Positions 43,914 through 45,505 of a stretch of 45,505 nt of DNA are shown piece after piece. A program made the translations under genes and the position numbers. The notes under the pieces were generated by a model, which was not told the DNA's origin, made no database searches, and was given only the letters and a program-made list of their open reading frames with translations. Source of the stretch: Kitasatospora phosalacinea (GTDB lineage Bacteria > Actinomycetota > Actinomycetes > Streptomycetales > Streptomycetaceae); the NCBI RefSeq assembly GCF_000716545.1, contig NZ_JNWZ01000056.1, positions 1-45,505 on the forward strand, read 5' to 3'. Within the stretch, counting starts at the first letter, position 1, and each line of letters opens with the position of its first letter.

Positions 43914-44765
43914 ATGCCGAACCACACCCTCCCCGCCCGTTCCGCCGAGCACGCCGCCGCCCTGCGCGCGCTGGCCGCCGCCGACGCGCCGCTGCTGCTG
44001 CCCAACGCCTGGGACGCGGGCAGCGCGGCGGTGATCGCCTCGGCCGGGGCGTCCGCGATCGCCACCACCAGCGGCGGCGTCTCCTGGTCGGCGGGGCGCG
44101 GCGACGGGCAGGGCCTGGACCGGGCGGCGATGGCCGAGATGGTGCGCCGGATCGCCGCCGCCGTGGACGTCCCGGTGACCGCCGACGTCGAGGGCGGCTA
44201 CGGGCCGGCCCCCGAGGACGTGGCGGAGACCGTCCGCGCGGTGGTCGCGGCGGGCGCGGTCGGCGTCAACCTGGAGGACTCGACGGCCCCCGGCGGCCCG
44301 CTGTTCACCGTCGACGAGCAGTCCGCCCGGCTGCGCGCCGCCCGGACGGCCGCCACCGAGGCCGGACTGCCGGGGCTGCTGGTCAACGCCCGCACCGACG
44401 TCCACCTGTTCGGCATCGGCGCCGAGCGGGACCGCCCGGCGGAGGTGCTGCGCCGGGCCGGGGCGTACGCGGCGGCCGGGGCCGACTCGCTGTTCGTCCC
44501 CGGCCTGCTCGACCTCGCCGCGCTGAAGGAGCTGACCGCCGCGTCCCCGCTGCCGGTCAACGCGATGGCCGTCCCGGGCGGCCCGACCGTCGCGGAGCTC
44601 GCCGCCGCCGGGGTCCGCCGGATCAGCCTGGGCACCGCGCTCGCCCAGGCCGCGTACACCGCCGCCCACCGGGCCGCCGCCGAACTGCTCGGCCCCGGCA
44701 CGTACGGGACGCTGGACGGCGCGCTCGACTACGGCACCCTCAACGGCCTGTTCGCCGGACGCTGA
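43914..44765 (+). CDS. isocitrate lyase/PEP mutase superfamily protein
   Basis: The 283-aa protein is a TIM barrel of the PEP-mutase/isocitrate-lyase type: LLLPNAWDAGSAAVI, ATTSGGVSWSAG, VPVTADVEGGYG with metal-binding Asp/Glu, GVNLEDS and NARTDVHL. The active-site KKCGH of isocitrate lyase is absent, so it is probably a C-C or P-C bond lyase or oxaloacetate-type hydrolase. ATG 43914 is the clear start. Confidence 0.88.
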   Translation: MPNHTLPARSAEHAAALRALAAADAPLLLPNAWDAGSAAVIASAGASAIATTSGGVSWSAGRGDGQGLDRAAMAEMVRRIAAAVDVPVTADVEGGYGPAPEDVAETVRAVVAAGAVGVNLEDSTAPGGPLFTVDEQSARLRAARTAATEAGLPGLLVNARTDVHLFGIGAERDRPAEVLRRAGAYAAAGADSLFVPGLLDLAALKELTAASPLPVNAMAVPGGPTVAELAAAGVRRISLGTALAQAAYTAAHRAAAELLGPGTYGTLDGALDYGTLNGLFAGR

Positions 44766-44787
44766 CGCCGGACCGGCTGACGGCGGC

Positions 44788-45231
44788 TCAGGACGCCGCG
44801 CGCTCGACCAGCTCGGCGACCCGGGCCGCCTCCGCCTCGCCCAGCTCGGCGATCGCGAAGTAGGTGGGCCACATCGCGCCGTCGTCCAGCTTGGCGTTGT
44901 CGCTGAAACCGATCATCGCGTAGCGGGACTTGAACTTGGCGGCGCTCTGGAAGAAGCACACCGGCTTGCCGTCCGCGTTGTTGTAGGCCGGCATGCCGTA
45001 CCAGGTCTTCGGGGCCAGCTGCGGCGCGACCTCGGTGACGATCTCGTGGAAGCGCCGGGCCAGCACCCGGTCCTCCTCCGGCATCTCGTCGATCTTCTCC
45101 AGCAGGTCCTTCTCCGCCTCGGCGGCCTTCGCCGCCGCCGACGCCCGCTTGGACTCCGCCTTCAGCTCCCTGGCGCGCTCCTTCATCGCCGCGCGCTCGT
45201 CCGCCGTGAAACCCTCGTGCTTCTCCGCCAT
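44788..45231 (-). CDS. DUF1801 domain protein
   Basis: The 147-aa protein has a charged N-terminal helix (~residues 8-50) and a C-terminal domain with EVAPQLAPKTWYGMPAYN, VCFFQSAAKFKSRYAMIGFSDNA and MWPTYFAI. This is the DUF1801/YdhG-like fold, once described as an iron chaperone-like family. Role uncertain. ATG 45231 is preceded by GGAGGA. Confidence 0.82.
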   Translation of the reverse strand: MAEKHEGFTADERAAMKERARELKAESKRASAAAKAAEAEKDLLEKIDEMPEEDRVLARRFHEIVTEVAPQLAPKTWYGMPAYNNADGKPVCFFQSAAKFKSRYAMIGFSDNAKLDDGAMWPTYFAIAELGEAEAARVAELVERAAS

Positions 45232-45314
45232 GACCGGTCCTCCCGTTCCCGTTCCCTGCTGACGTCCCCAATCCTAGGAACGGGCCGGGGCCGGGGGCTT
45301 CTCGGAAACTGACC

Positions 45315-45349
45315 GGTCCGGCCCGAGGAGGGGGCTCCCGGGCCGGACC
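45315..45349. terminator. terminator
   Basis: 11-bp perfect arms (45315-45325 and 45339-45349) lie downstream of the minus-strand P-type ATPase gene. Confidence 0.7.
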
Positions 45350-45367
45350 GATCGGTGCTCGGACGGT

Positions 45368-45505
45368 TCAGCGGGCCTTGAAGGTCCGCAGGCGCAGGCT
45401 GTTGCCGACCACGAAGACCGAGGAGAAGGCCATGGCGGCGCCGGCGATCATGGGGTTGAGGAGTCCGGTGGCGGCCAGGGGCAGGGCGGCGGTGTTGTAG
45501 GCGAA
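45368..45505 (-). CDS. P-type heavy-metal (copper) ATPase, C-terminal fragment
   Basis: Only the last 45 residues lie in the window: they begin [20 protein letters not shown] and continue [19 protein letters not shown] to a TGA at 45368. This is the final membrane helix region of CopA-type ATPases (YN near the start, then the MxxSS motif), which export copper or related ions. The gene runs off the right edge and is not truncated biologically as far as visible. Confidence 0.85.
   Translation of the reverse strand, partial: FAYNTAALPLAATGLLNPMIAGAAMAFSSVFVVGNSLRLRTFKAR

Overview
The window is high-G+C actinobacterial DNA from a Streptomyces or Kitasatospora-like organism. The evidence is the RepSA/TraB/SpdB-type conjugative element, a wblA-centred core locus, dense GTG starts and GTGA/ATGA gene overlaps. 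It splits into an integrated mobile element (about 125-17015) and ordinary chromosome (17048-45505). The first 124 bases are the chromosomal flank on the other side of the insertion.

The element is an actinomycete integrative and conjugative element (AICE) in a tRNA-Pro(CGG) gene, the same kind of target used by pSAM2. A perfect 49-bp direct repeat of the tRNA 3' part (125-173 and 16967-17015) marks its ends. From right to left the backbone holds a tyrosine integrase, an excisionase, a RepSA-like rolling-circle initiator, small zinc-finger proteins, a GGDEF protein, a DUF6197-like protein, SpdB-like membrane proteins, the TraB/FtsK translocase, an SCO3933-type regulator and a divergent GntR repressor with its operator. 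A GT2-type glycosyltransferase is coupled to the repressor gene.

The left third of the element (about 427-6525) is cargo with visibly lower G+C. Three overlapping minus-strand genes encode a zinc-hook SMC/Rad50-like ATPase, a 205-aa middle protein and a protein with a C-terminal PD-(D/E)XK nuclease signature. This is the layout of the ABC-three-component (ABC-3C)/Lamassu-like conflict systems. A DNA methyltransferase is transcribed divergently from them. The four genes look like a compact anti-phage or anti-plasmid island that may combine self-methylation with an SMC-gated nuclease, and they are the strongest candidate for an undescribed system here. The second notable signal is a pair of stem-loops (13105-13155 and 13729-13778) that bracket the GGDEF gene. 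Their loops are nearly identical and their stems differ by compensatory base-pair changes.

To the right of the tRNA lies a conserved actinobacterial block: metallophosphoesterase, YqeY protein, class A PBP, wblA, two ArsA/Get3-like ATPases, DUF4177 protein, RidA-like protein, NUDIX hydrolase, MBL-fold hydrolase and Crp. The gene order matches what I recall of the mycobacterial ponA2-whiB4-Rv3679/Rv3680-crp region. Next is a catabolic cluster (28127-32938): a FadR-type GntR regulator, two paralogous cytosine-deaminase-like amidohydrolases and an APC permease, with two palindromic operators. The remainder carries a sirtuin, PAP2 phosphatase plus diacylglycerol-kinase-like protein, a NarL-type two-component pair, serS, an SRPBCC/MarR pair, an alpha/beta hydrolase, DUF4287, a terpene-cyclase-fold-like protein, an ArsR-type regulator, a PEP-mutase-family enzyme, a DUF1801 protein and the C-terminal end of a P-type metal ATPase cut by the window edge.
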